From positions 1-47,789 of the forward strand of contig DVNQ01000054.1 of assembly GCA_018714245.1 (NCBI GenBank): a stretch of 47,789 nucleotides of DNA, read 5' to 3'. Positions 37,500-46,428 of the stretch are shown in pieces. This DNA is from Candidatus Avilachnospira avicola. GTDB lineage: Bacteria > Bacillota > Clostridia > Lachnospirales > Lachnospiraceae. A program made the position numbers and the translations under genes. How positions within the stretch are numbered: position 1 is the first letter of the stretch; every line of letters starts with the position of its first letter. The notes beneath the pieces are model-generated. The model searched no databases. It was not told where the DNA came from and was given only the letters and a program-made list of their open reading frames with translations.

Positions 37500-40400
37500 T
37501 CACAGGCTGTCAAAATCCACCGGCTCAAGCCTTCTCTTCCTGTCGCTGTTGAGCACCGCATATGCCACAGGCAGGACTATGAGGGCCATGATGGTCGCAG
37601 CCGTAAGTCCTCCGATATTGACCAGGGACAGTCCCTGCATGAGCTCTCCCGAGTCCCCGTAACCTACCGCAAGGGGCAGCATGGAAAGAACGGTGGTAAG
37701 GGTAGTCATCATGATGGGCCTGAGTCTGGTAGCGCCCGCCTCTATAAGGGCAGTCGTGATATCCATGCCTTCTCCTCTGTACTGATTTACCGTATCCACA
37801 TAAAGTATTCCGTTATTTACAACGGTACCTATAAGCATAAGGAAGCCTATGAGCTCCACCATGGTTATCTTTACGTCAGTCACCCACAGAAGGAAGAAGG
37901 ATCCTATAAGTCCGAAGGGCACGGTGGCCATGACCATGAATGAGAACTTGGGAGACTCAAACTGGGCTGCCATTACCACAAATACCAGGAACACGGCGAT
38001 AAGGAGACAGGTATAAAGATTTCCGAACTCCTCATTCATCATCTCCGTCATGGTATTTTCCTGGATCTCCACTCCCTCCATGAGATTTGGCTCCACATAT
38101 GCTTCGTAAAGATCCCCGTAGGTCCCCGCATCAGCAAGCTCCGTATATCCGGCAGATATCGTGGCCTGATACTGCCTGTCGGAGCGCATGATGGTCTCGG
38201 GGCTGTCCTTATAGCTTATGTCCGCTATATCCTTGAGAGCGACCTTCCTTCCGGTCTGGGAGGTAAACATGAGATCCTCCACCTCAGCGATCTCATCCAG
38301 CTCCTCTTTGGGGTATTCCACTATGACGGACATGCTGAGTCCATCCACATCCATGGTGTCCACGTCACTTCCGCCCATGATGGAATAAAGGGATGAGGAT
38401 ACTGCTGCCGCATTGAAGCCTTCGGCAGCTGCCCTGATCGGATCTATGTCTATCTGTATCAGCGGAGCTGAATTAGCAAGGGTCGAGGTGGCTCCCGTTA
38501 CCCTCTCATCCAGCATGAGCTCATCGGTTATGGCGTCCGTAACAGCTTTAAGATCGTCATAATCCGGGCTCACCAGGCTCAGCGAAAATCCTCCGCCCTC
38601 ATTGAGTATGCCCGTGGTGGAATATTCCTCCACGCTGATATCGCAGTCGCTTACTGACTGAAGCTCTTTCCTCCAGTCTGCAGCCACCTCTTTTGAGGAT
38701 CTTTCCCGGTCGGATCTCAGGTAAGCCGTAAGGCTTCCGGTACCGGAACTGGAGGTGATCATATAGTCTTCCAGATCTCCGTCCTCAGTTACTATCGCCT
38801 CCACGGTTCTGAATATCCTGTCCTGCTCCTCTATATTGAGGCCTGGCCTTGTCTCTATGGAAATGTTTATGGTGCCTTCATCAGTCTCCGGCATCATCTG
38901 TACGCCTATATCCGCAGCCATTACGAGTGAAGCCACGAAAAGTCCGAGTGTCGTTATGAGAGTCAGCTTCCTGTGTCTGAGGATCTTCTTCATCAGGCTC
39001 CGGTATCCTGACTGGAGGCTCCTCATGAAAGAATATGCGGGAGCCTTCGTTCTCTCTTCAGGCCTGTAATAGGTATAGCAGAGAGGTACTATAGTGACCG
39101 CAGACAGAAGTGACGCAGCCATACAGAATACTATGGTCATGCCGAGGGGCTGGAAGAACTGGCCCGCAAGGCCGCTCATCATGCCAAGGGGGAAGAATAC
39201 GACCACTGTGGTCGCCGTAGAGCCGAATACCGAAGCACCCACGGTCCTTACTCCGCCTACCGCAGCCCTCACGTAGTTTTTGAAGTTCCTCTCCTTTTCA
39301 TTGTCCATGGCCCTGAAGCAGGCCTCAAGTACGACTATGGAGTTGTCCACCATCATGCCGACTCCCAGTACCACTGATCCCAGAGTGATGACGTTATAGG
39401 AATATCCCATGAACCACATCATAATCACTGCCGCAAGTATGGATATCGGTATGGAGGTAGCGACTATGAGAGATGCCTTTACATCTCCGAAGAAAAGATA
39501 AAGTACAAGCGTGGAAATGACTATGGCAAGCGCCATGGTGCTCACTACTGACTTCACCGAGCTCAGGATCTGATCGGCGCTGTCATTTATGACACGGATC
39601 TCTATGTTGGGGTTCTCTGCCTCCAGCTTCCTTATGGCTTCGGTTGCCTGTCTTGACACATCCACCGCCGTATATTTCTGGTTCCTGCTGATGGAAAGGA
39701 TGATCGTATCGCTGCCGTTGAATCGGCCTATGGCAGAAGCGTCCTCACTTGTCCTCCTGACCTCCGCGATATCCCGGAGGTATATGATATTGCCTCCGCC
39801 TATGGTGATCGGTATATTTTCAAGGTCCTCAGGAGCAGCATATTCTACTCCGCTTGAGATACTGAGCTCCGTATTTCCTACTCCGGTGGAGCCTCCGGGC
39901 ATGGTATAGGAGGCTGCTCCCACAAGCTGTGCCACCGTCATCATGTCCAGATGATACTGCTCCAGCTTTTCAGGGATCAGGCTCACGCTTATATATTCCT
40001 CAGAACCTCCGGAAAGGGTCACGGAAGCTACGGAGTACAGCTTCTCGAATTCCGGGACTATCTCCTTTTCCGTATAATTATATATGTTGTTGATACCCTC
40101 CACGTTTATGCTCAGGGACATGGATGCCACCTGATTTATATCCATCTCTATGATGGTAGGGTCCCCCACATCCTCGGGAAGTGAGGAAAGCACCAGATCC
40201 AGTCTCTTTCTCAGGTCCGAATAGGCGTTGTCCATATCCGTACCGTATTCATACTGGATAAGCACCATGGAGACATTTTCCGAGGACTGGCTCGTAATGG
40301 TATCTATATCCCCAAGGGTGGATATCTGCTCCTCTATGGGCTGGGTGACCAGCTCATCTATATCCTCCGGCGAGGCGCCTGCATAGGTAGTCGTAACGAT

Positions 40401-40538
40401 CAGCATGGGCATGCTGATCTCCGGAGTCAGCTCAAGCCTGCTGTTTATCACTGCCATGGCTCCGAAGAAGATCATGCAGAGGACTCCCAGCAGTGTGGTC
40501 ACCGGCCTTTTCAGGACGAATTTGCTTATGCCTGTCAT
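37500..40538 (-). CDS. RND (HAE1/AcrB-like) efflux permease
   Basis: ISKFVLKRPVTTLLGVLCMIFFG; GASPEDIDELVTQPIEEQI; TM4 GVGMMVDNSIVVLEA; 1012 aa. Confidence 0.96.
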   Translation of the reverse strand: MTGISKFVLKRPVTTLLGVLCMIFFGAMAVINSRLELTPEISMPMLIVTTTYAGASPEDIDELVTQPIEEQISTLGDIDTITSQSSENVSMVLIQYEYGTDMDNAYSDLRKRLDLVLSSLPEDVGDPTIIEMDINQVASMSLSINVEGINNIYNYTEKEIVPEFEKLYSVASVTLSGGSEEYISVSLIPEKLEQYHLDMMTVAQLVGAASYTMPGGSTGVGNTELSISSGVEYAAPEDLENIPITIGGGNIIYLRDIAEVRRTSEDASAIGRFNGSDTIILSISRNQKYTAVDVSRQATEAIRKLEAENPNIEIRVINDSADQILSSVKSVVSTMALAIVISTLVLYLFFGDVKASLIVATSIPISILAAVIMMWFMGYSYNVITLGSVVLGVGMMVDNSIVVLEACFRAMDNEKERNFKNYVRAAVGGVRTVGASVFGSTATTVVVFFPLGMMSGLAGQFFQPLGMTIVFCMAASLLSAVTIVPLCYTYYRPEERTKAPAYSFMRSLQSGYRSLMKKILRHRKLTLITTLGLFVASLVMAADIGVQMMPETDEGTINISIETRPGLNIEEQDRIFRTVEAIVTEDGDLEDYMITSSSGTGSLTAYLRSDRERSSKEVAADWRKELQSVSDCDISVEEYSTTGILNEGGGFSLSLVSPDYDDLKAVTDAITDELMLDERVTGATSTLANSAPLIQIDIDPIRAAAEGFNAAAVSSSLYSIMGGSDVDTMDVDGLSMSVIVEYPKEELDEIAEVEDLMFTSQTGRKVALKDIADISYKDSPETIMRSDRQYQATISAGYTELADAGTYGDLYEAYVEPNLMEGVEIQENTMTEMMNEEFGNLYTCLLIAVFLVFVVMAAQFESPKFSFMVMATVPFGLIGSFFLLWVTDVKITMVELIGFLMLIGTVVNNGILYVDTVNQYRGEGMDITTALIEAGATRLRPIMMTTLTTVLSMLPLAVGYGDSGELMQGLSLVNIGGLTAATIMALIVLPVAYAVLNSDRKRRLEPVDFDSL

Positions 40539-40539
40539 A

Positions 40540-41694
40540 TCAGCCCTCCTTGGGAAGCACCTGTACCTGCGCTCCTTCGTAAAGCTGTGCGGTCCAGCTC
40601 ACTATAACTTCCGCATCATCCTCTATGCCGCTTATGATCTCCGTACGCTCTCCATCGGAAAGCCCGGTCTCAACGGCTGTCTTATGTACCGTGGCGAGCT
40701 TGTTCTGCTCTGAGATCATGGCTTCCTCAGAGAGGCTTTCCCCGGAGTCCCCATCATAGGTGACCGTATATACATAAGTCAGGCCTCCGTCATAGGTCAC
40801 CGCATCAGTCGGTACCGTCAGGGCATCCTCTGCCCTTTCCGACACAAAATATACCTTGATGCCTGATCCTACTGCTATATTTTCAGCTCCTTCTATGGAA
40901 GCTTCAACTCCGAAAAGCCCTGTCTGCGTATTCGGCATCAGATCCACTGAAGTTATGGTGCCTTCATACTCCGTTCCCTGCCTTTCCATATGTACGGGGA
41001 CTCCGGCCTCAACCGCTGAAAGCAGCCTGTCCGGCACGGAAAACTGTACCTTGCGGGCACCTTCTCCTGAAATCACGCAGAGCTGTGATGAAGGCGCTGC
41101 CATGGCATTGAGCTCCATACTCTCAGATTCTACCGTACCGCTTACAGGAGCAGTGACTACTGAAAGCTCAGACTGAGAATCATAGGAAAGCTGCGCTGCA
41201 TCCAGCTGAGCGCAGGCCTGATCATATGCCGTCTTTGCCTGCTCGTAGGTCTGCCTGGACACATCTCCGGTCTGCAGAAGGGCACTCATCCGATCCAGGC
41301 TGGTCTTTGCCGTATCTACGGCTATCCTGGCAGTATCCCTCTGTATCCTTGCAGCCTCCACCTGGTCCTCATTGTCGATGCGGCAGATGGGATCTCCTTC
41401 ATTTACGGTATCTCCCTGGGATACATAGATCTCCCTGATCTCTCCTGAGGTCTTGGGCATAACATAATAGACGCTGGCAGGCATAAGCGTGCCTACCATG
41501 CTGGTCTCAAGCTCTATGTCCGTCCGCTCGGGAGCCTCCGTCGATACCGAAGACAGGGGGACCGTCACTATGGGATCCTCCGGTTTCATAAACCTTTTTA
41601 TGACTGCCGCAGCAATGATGATAAGACATGCCGCAAGCATGATGCGCCATATCCTGCGGCCTCTGTTGTCTGCCTTTATCTCTTCCGTACTCAT
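40540..41694 (-). CDS. RND efflux periplasmic-type adaptor (HlyD/AcrA family)
   Basis: N-terminal TM; split lipoyl GEIREIYVSQGDTVNEGDPICRID / VTAPVSGTVES; helical hairpin with DRMSALLQTGDVS. Confidence 0.93.
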   Translation of the reverse strand: MSTEEIKADNRGRRIWRIMLAACLIIIAAAVIKRFMKPEDPIVTVPLSSVSTEAPERTDIELETSMVGTLMPASVYYVMPKTSGEIREIYVSQGDTVNEGDPICRIDNEDQVEAARIQRDTARIAVDTAKTSLDRMSALLQTGDVSRQTYEQAKTAYDQACAQLDAAQLSYDSQSELSVVTAPVSGTVESESMELNAMAAPSSQLCVISGEGARKVQFSVPDRLLSAVEAGVPVHMERQGTEYEGTITSVDLMPNTQTGLFGVEASIEGAENIAVGSGIKVYFVSERAEDALTVPTDAVTYDGGLTYVYTVTYDGDSGESLSEEAMISEQNKLATVHKTAVETGLSDGERTEIISGIEDDAEVIVSWTAQLYEGAQVQVLPKEG

Positions 41695-42302
41695 TTTATG
41701 ATCAGTCCTTTCTTAATAATGTCAAGCATCTCATAGTATCGTCTCATGGCCCTGTCCCTGTCCTCTCCATATACGATGAGCCTTCCCGCCGTCATGAAGA
41801 TAAGCATCATCAGATGCAGAAACACGTCCCTGAATATGTCCATGTCCTTTACCCGGTAACGGCTTCTGTCGATCCGTTCCCAGATCCAGCAGCAGAACTC
41901 CCGTGTCAGCTCATCCTCCTCTGGTTTGGAATCCATGAACTGTATGACACCCTTCTTTATGGCAGTATTATGGGTGAGGTCGCAGACGCCGAAGCGCCGG
42001 AATACCTCTTCATAATGCCCGATGGACTTGAGCATCAGTGCATCCACATCAAAATCATGGTCCACAAGATAAGCCTTTGCAGTCTCATACTCCCTTTTCC
42101 TGAAGGTCCGTATCAGATGATCCAGCACGTCCTGCTTGTCCCTGAAATACGTATAGAAGCTGCCCCTGCTTATCCCGGCATCCTTTATGATCCGGTTTAT
42201 GGAAATGTCTTCCATGGGATGGGCACTGAATTCCCTTACAGCGGCAGCCATTATCTTTTCCTGTTTTTCTTCTCCAAGATGCAGGAATCTCTCCGTGGGC
42301 AT
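41691..42302 (-). CDS. TetR-family regulator
   Basis: AAAVREFSAHPMEDISINRIIKDAGISRGSFYTYFRDKQDVLDHL; start trimmed to an ATG with AAAGGAGG RBS. Confidence 0.93.
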   Translation of the reverse strand: MPTERFLHLGEEKQEKIMAAAVREFSAHPMEDISINRIIKDAGISRGSFYTYFRDKQDVLDHLIRTFRKREYETAKAYLVDHDFDVDALMLKSIGHYEEVFRRFGVCDLTHNTAIKKGVIQFMDSKPEEDELTREFCCWIWERIDRSRYRVKDMDIFRDVFLHLMMLIFMTAGRLIVYGEDRDRAMRRYYEMLDIIKKGLIIK

Positions 42303-42335
42303 GAGGGCCTCCTTTCCACGGTGAAAAATAAAATA

Positions 42336-42370
42336 GTGACAGTTTGTCATTTTAGATGACAGACTGTCAC
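42336..42370. promoter_or_regulatory. Probable TetR operator
   Basis: GTGACAGTTTGTCAT-tttag-ATGACAGACTGTCAC, 14/15 arm match. Confidence 0.85.
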
Positions 42371-42377
42371 TTGTCAA
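42349..42377 (-). promoter_or_regulatory. Sigma-A promoter of the tetR-RND-tolC operon
   Basis: TTGACA - 17 bp - TAAAAT on the minus strand, overlapped by the operator. Confidence 0.82.
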
Positions 42378-42389
42378 TAAATCCAAGGT

Positions 42390-43121
42390 TTATTTCATGG
42401 AATGTTTATATTTTCCAGGCCTTTTCTGAGCTGCCTGCTCTTTTTCCAGTTCCTCCTGGCGGAGCTTCTCCATGACTGCCTTTTTCTGGTTCTCGATATG
42501 CTTCTCAACCACCTTTATGCCGGCTTCACGGTCACCCGTCCTGAGAGACTCTATGATCCCTGCATGCTCCCTTGTAAGGCTGTCACGGTAGTTCTGGTCC
42601 TTGAGATACTCCAGACGGTAGCGGTACATATTTTCCTTGAGGTTGTTAAGTATCTCCCTCAGCTTTTCATTGTCCGCCACATCATAGATGATAAAATGGA
42701 AGGCCTCATCCGCATTTGTCATATCTATGAGGGTGCCCTTGCTCACCGCGTCCGCAAATACCGTCTCCGCCTTTTCGAGCTTTACGATATCCTCCGGCTT
42801 TATGTTATCCATGGCAAGGGAAAATGCCAGCTTTTCAAGGGTCATGCGGACCTCCAGCACGTCCTTCAGCATCTTTTCCGAGATGCCTGCAACCTCAGCT
42901 CCCTTTCTGGGCACCATTATGACCAGGCCCTCTTTTTCAAGCTTTCTGATGGCTTCTCTTATCGGGGTGCGGCTCACCCCCATCTTTTCCGCCAGCTGGA
43001 TCTCCATGAGCCTTTCTCCCGGCTGAAGCTCTCCTTTCAGTATGGCCTGGCGAAGCGTGGTGAAGACCAGGTCCCTAAGGGGCATATATTCATTGAAATT
43101 AACTGTAAAATCCGTACTCAT
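42390..43121 (-). CDS. GntR-family regulator with FCD domain
   Basis: TTLRQAILKGELQPGERLMEIQLAEKMGVSRTPIREAIRKLEKEGLVIMVPRKGAEVAGIS; FCD-like EVRMTLEKLAFSLA. Confidence 0.94.
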   Translation of the reverse strand: MSTDFTVNFNEYMPLRDLVFTTLRQAILKGELQPGERLMEIQLAEKMGVSRTPIREAIRKLEKEGLVIMVPRKGAEVAGISEKMLKDVLEVRMTLEKLAFSLAMDNIKPEDIVKLEKAETVFADAVSKGTLIDMTNADEAFHFIIYDVADNEKLREILNNLKENMYRYRLEYLKDQNYRDSLTREHAGIIESLRTGDREAGIKVVEKHIENQKKAVMEKLRQEELEKEQAAQKRPGKYKHSMK

Positions 43122-43165
43122 CTATATTGCTCCTATCTCTGTCAACAAAAATAGTGTACAAAAAA

Positions 43166-43204
43166 AAGTACAATTTTTCAAGTTGTTTCCCAAAAATTGT
43201 ACTT
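43166..43204. repeat. Perfect 13-bp inverted repeat upstream of gntR
   Basis: AAGTACAATTTTT - 13 nt - AAAAATTGTACTT, followed by T-rich sequence on the minus strand. Confidence 0.85.
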
Positions 43205-43229
43205 CATTGTTTTTTGTATACATTTTGTG

Positions 43230-43252
43230 GTCGGTTATACTATGTAACCGAC
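43230..43252. repeat. 8-bp inverted repeat between antitoxin and gntR
   Basis: GTCGGTTA-tactatg-TAACCGAC. Confidence 0.7.
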
Positions 43253-43277
43253 TATTTTGCCCGGTATAGGCTCATAC

Positions 43278-43601
43278 TTATATAACAGTTCTTTCAGACC
43301 TGATAAAAGGAACGTCCTTTATACAGTCAGAGGAAAGGATATCAAGCAGGCGGCAAGCCGAGCCTGTGGGGTGATTGGTTCCCTTTTCCCAAGCTTCCAC
43401 TGTTTTAGAAGATACACCCATATAATTGGCAAAAACTGCCTGAGTCATACCTGCATGAGTTCGGATCGCTTTGATCTCATTTTTATTATATCGTTTTACA
43501 GGCTCAATGACAAAAGTATATGTCCTTGCTTTGCCTTTCCCCTGCTCAAATTCTATCGCCTCATTCAATCCCGTAACAAGATCATTGAAAAGCTCACTCA
43601 T
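43278..43601 (-). CDS. Orphan HigA/NadS-type XRE antitoxin
   Basis: IKAIRTHAGMTQAVFANYMGVSSKTVEAWEKGTNHPTGSACRLLDIL. Confidence 0.88.
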   Translation of the reverse strand: MSELFNDLVTGLNEAIEFEQGKGKARTYTFVIEPVKRYNKNEIKAIRTHAGMTQAVFANYMGVSSKTVEAWEKGTNHPTGSACRLLDILSSDCIKDVPFIRSERTVI

Positions 43602-43720
43602 TATCCTTTTCTCCTTTCTGCAGCCTCTGCCTTCAGCTGTTTTACCAAGGCCTTCAAGACTGCCTTTTCTTTATCTGTCAGATTATCATTTTTCACAATA
43701 CTTAACAAGTAAAAAACAGC
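43601..43720 (-). pseudogene. Truncated toxin (RelE/HigB-like) C-terminal remnant
   Basis: Minus strand frame ...YLLSIVKNDNLTDKEKAVLKALVKQLKAEAAERRKG*; stop overlaps the antitoxin ATG (TAATG); frame is closed upstream by TGA at the terminator. Confidence 0.65.
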
Positions 43721-43752
43721 TCAGAGCCTGTTATATTTAGCTCTGCGCTGTT
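43711..43752 (-). terminator. Rho-independent terminator of ispE
   Basis: AACAGCGCAGAGC...GCTCTGAGCTGTT-TTTT on the minus strand. Confidence 0.88.
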
Positions 43753-43773
43753 TCCCTAAAATATGTACTATAT

Positions 43774-44673
43774 TTATTCTCCTGTTATCGTCTTGGTTCT
43801 TACAAGATCCGAAAGCTCTCCCGAGTGAAGGTCGGGAAGCAGGGCTTCATAGGCCCTGTCCATATCGGGCTCTGTATCAAAAAGTCCGTAGACCGTAGGC
43901 CCTGAGCCGCTCATAAGAGCGCCCTTTGCAGAAAGTCCGTACAGACGGTCCCGTAGTTTCATGATCTGAGGCAGTCTCCGACCTGTCACTTCCTCAAATA
44001 TATTAAAAAGATTTCCGGAAAGCATGTCCCGCTCCTGGTTCTCCACTGACTGAAGGAGCGCATCCATATGTTCCTTCCTTATCTTCCGGCCCTCCGGGTC
44101 CTCCATGAGTCCGCTCTGGTCAATAGCCTCATAGATATCCTTTGTAGATACGCCCTCTGAGGGCTTTGCAAGAAGCACGAAAAATCCCGGAGCCGGTCTG
44201 AGCCCTGTAAGCTTCTCTCCTATACCTTCTGAAAGGGCAGTGCCGTTCATTATGCAGAATGGCACATCGGCACCCAGCCTGAGGCCAAGCTCCATAAGTT
44301 CATTGTCCGGAAGCTCAGGACAGAAAAGCTCTCTCATGCCCCGAAGCACGGCTGCCGCATCGGCTGAGCCTCCTCCCAGCCCTGCCTGTGAAGGTATATG
44401 CTTTGCCGCACTTATCCTTATCCCGGAGCCTATACCGTACCGTTCCTTCATAAGCTCTGCAGCCTTATACATTATATTTCTGCCGTCTGCAGGCACATCC
44501 GGTGTCTGCCCTGAAAGCAAAAGCTCGATCCTATCCTCAGTGATCGTTTCAATCCTTATCTCATCATGAAGCTCTATGCTCTGCATGATCATCCTTACTT
44601 CATGATATCCGTCCGGCCTTCTCGCAAGCACGTCAAGTCCAAGATTTATTTTTGCAAAAGCCTTGATGTCCAT
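43774..44673 (-). CDS. ispE: 4-diphosphocytidyl-2-C-methyl-D-erythritol kinase
   Basis: AFAKINLGLDVLARRPDGYHEVRMIMQSI; IPSQAGLGGGSADAAAVL; MSGSGPTVYGLF. Confidence 0.96.
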   Translation of the reverse strand: MDIKAFAKINLGLDVLARRPDGYHEVRMIMQSIELHDEIRIETITEDRIELLLSGQTPDVPADGRNIMYKAAELMKERYGIGSGIRISAAKHIPSQAGLGGGSADAAAVLRGMRELFCPELPDNELMELGLRLGADVPFCIMNGTALSEGIGEKLTGLRPAPGFFVLLAKPSEGVSTKDIYEAIDQSGLMEDPEGRKIRKEHMDALLQSVENQERDMLSGNLFNIFEEVTGRRLPQIMKLRDRLYGLSAKGALMSGSGPTVYGLFDTEPDMDRAYEALLPDLHSGELSDLVRTKTITGE

Positions 44674-45314
44674 TCTTTTTCCAGTTTATCATCTCCCAGA
44701 GGCTCATAGCCAAGCCCCAGCCCTGCTGCAGTATAGTCGCTGCCCCTGGTCTTTTTAAGAAGCTCCCTGAGATACTTAAAGCAGGCGTCTTCGCCCTCCT
44801 CCTTCATAATCCACAGGGCCTTCTCCAGCACAGCCCTGGTATCCTTGTGCATGATGGTCCTGCTGCGCGTTCTTGAGTAATAGGTCCAGGCGTCTTCCTT
44901 CTTATAGGCCTTGCCATTATAGGCCATGCACGCAGCGCGCCTGTCACAGACCATCTCGGCCACATACTTCATCGGCATCCTGCAGTCTATGGCTATGTCA
45001 GGAGCAAATGCCGAAAAATCTATCCAATATTCAAAATGATGCCTGTTTCTCCCCTTGTGATGGAGCCAGGCCCTTGAACAGCCATAAAGCTCCCTCTCCA
45101 CTGCATTGGGAGAACGGTGCCCGTCATAATATTTTACGCTGGTCAGAAACTCAGTAGGAGAAAACTTGCTGAGATCATGCATTATGCCCTGTTTATAGAG
45201 CCCGATCCTGAAGCATCCTTCAGCAACATGATACTTATGTATCATGACCGTCCGAAGATGCCCCCTGAACCTGTGCCATAATGTGGTTTCCAAAAAAGCA
45301 TACTGTGCCATCAC
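44646..45314 (-). CDS. DUF5662-like protein
   Basis: LYKQGIMHDLSKFSPTEF...AWLHHKGRNRHHFEYW; His-rich. Confidence 0.75.
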   Translation of the reverse strand: MMAQYAFLETTLWHRFRGHLRTVMIHKYHVAEGCFRIGLYKQGIMHDLSKFSPTEFLTSVKYYDGHRSPNAVERELYGCSRAWLHHKGRNRHHFEYWIDFSAFAPDIAIDCRMPMKYVAEMVCDRRAACMAYNGKAYKKEDAWTYYSRTRSRTIMHKDTRAVLEKALWIMKEEGEDACFKYLRELLKKTRGSDYTAAGLGLGYEPLGDDKLEKEWTSRLLQK

Positions 45315-46369
45315 AAAAGCTCCATGAGCCTTTCAGCTTCTTCCAGAGCCCGGTCTCTGTCCTCGCAGCCTTCCATGTAAAGGCTGTAGCTGCCCTCTTC
45401 ATATGTCCAGGAAAGAAGTATGGCCTTCTTACCGTCAGCTATGTCAGCCAGGCCAAGGCTTATGCTTGTGCCATCTGTCTCCACCGACTCCTCTCCGTAC
45501 AGATCATAATATACTCCTGATATGTCCCCCAGGTCCTGGGCTCCGACGCGGTAGGTGCAGCTGATCCCGTCAGCCGTAACATAGCTAATCTGTCCGATAC
45601 TTCCGGATATCACATAATAACCAGTGACCGAAGCCTCCGGATATATATCCATGCTTAAGCCAAGCTCCGCTTCTATCTGGTCAGCAGAATCCTTGTCTTC
45701 CATGGGATTTGCGATCCCTGCTCCCATAACGGCATTTTCCTCCGAAATGCTGTCTTCCATCAAAGCTCCCGGTCCCTCTGAAGCATTTTCTGATGCTCCG
45801 GCCTCAGGCGCAGCTCCTATGTCATACGCTGCAGCCTTAGGCATTCCCGAAGCTTCATCAGTTCCCTCTGCCTCTGCCGCTGCGGCTTCAGGTGCTGCTT
45901 CCGCCTCCCTGGCCATATTGCTCCTTAATTCAGGGGACGCTGCTGCCGCTTCTGGCATTGCAGCCGTTTCCATGCTCCCCTCTTCAGGCGCCGAAACCTC
46001 CGCAACCATGGCAGTCGAAGATCCTGATACATTGCCCTCAAAAAGTAAGTCTGCCCCATAAAATACCGCTCCGCCTACTATAAGTACGGCTGCGGCATTT
46101 GCAAGCGCCGAAAAGCGTGATCTTTTTCTTCTGAAAGGGATTATGTCCTCTTCCTTTTTCTCTTCCGAAGCCTCGGCTTTTTCCCTGTCTTCTGCTATCA
46201 GCTGACTGATCTTGTCGGACAGAGAAGCGGGCATGGCAGGGATCTCCTCCTTAAGCCGTTCCTCCGCCCTGGCTTCCTCCCTTGCAGTCTCAAGGAGTGC
46301 GGATCTGAGGAGCGCATCAAAGCTCTCCGTCTTTTCCAGTTTTTCGTCTCTTATGTTTTTGTCTTCCAT
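45311..46369 (-). CDS. Anti-sigma-like single-TM protein with low-complexity Ala/Glu linker
   Basis: Acidic cytoplasmic N-terminus, TM ALANAAAVLIVGGAVFYGADLL, Ala/Glu/Pro-rich linker, C-terminal beta domain; directly downstream of a sigma factor. Confidence 0.65.
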   Translation of the reverse strand: MEDKNIRDEKLEKTESFDALLRSALLETAREEARAEERLKEEIPAMPASLSDKISQLIAEDREKAEASEEKKEEDIIPFRRKRSRFSALANAAAVLIVGGAVFYGADLLFEGNVSGSSTAMVAEVSAPEEGSMETAAMPEAAAASPELRSNMAREAEAAPEAAAAEAEGTDEASGMPKAAAYDIGAAPEAGASENASEGPGALMEDSISEENAVMGAGIANPMEDKDSADQIEAELGLSMDIYPEASVTGYYVISGSIGQISYVTADGISCTYRVGAQDLGDISGVYYDLYGEESVETDGTSISLGLADIADGKKAILLSWTYEEGSYSLYMEGCEDRDRALEEAERLMELL

Positions 46370-46428
46370 GGATCCGCACCTCCTTTCTTTTCTTTTTCCT
46401 GATCTGAGCCCATGATCGTAGGCTTCAT

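Noticed and set aside
43257-43712. Plus-strand 151-aa ORF
   Set aside because: Antisense to the antitoxin and toxin remnant; low-complexity Ser/Phe-rich, no homology signal.
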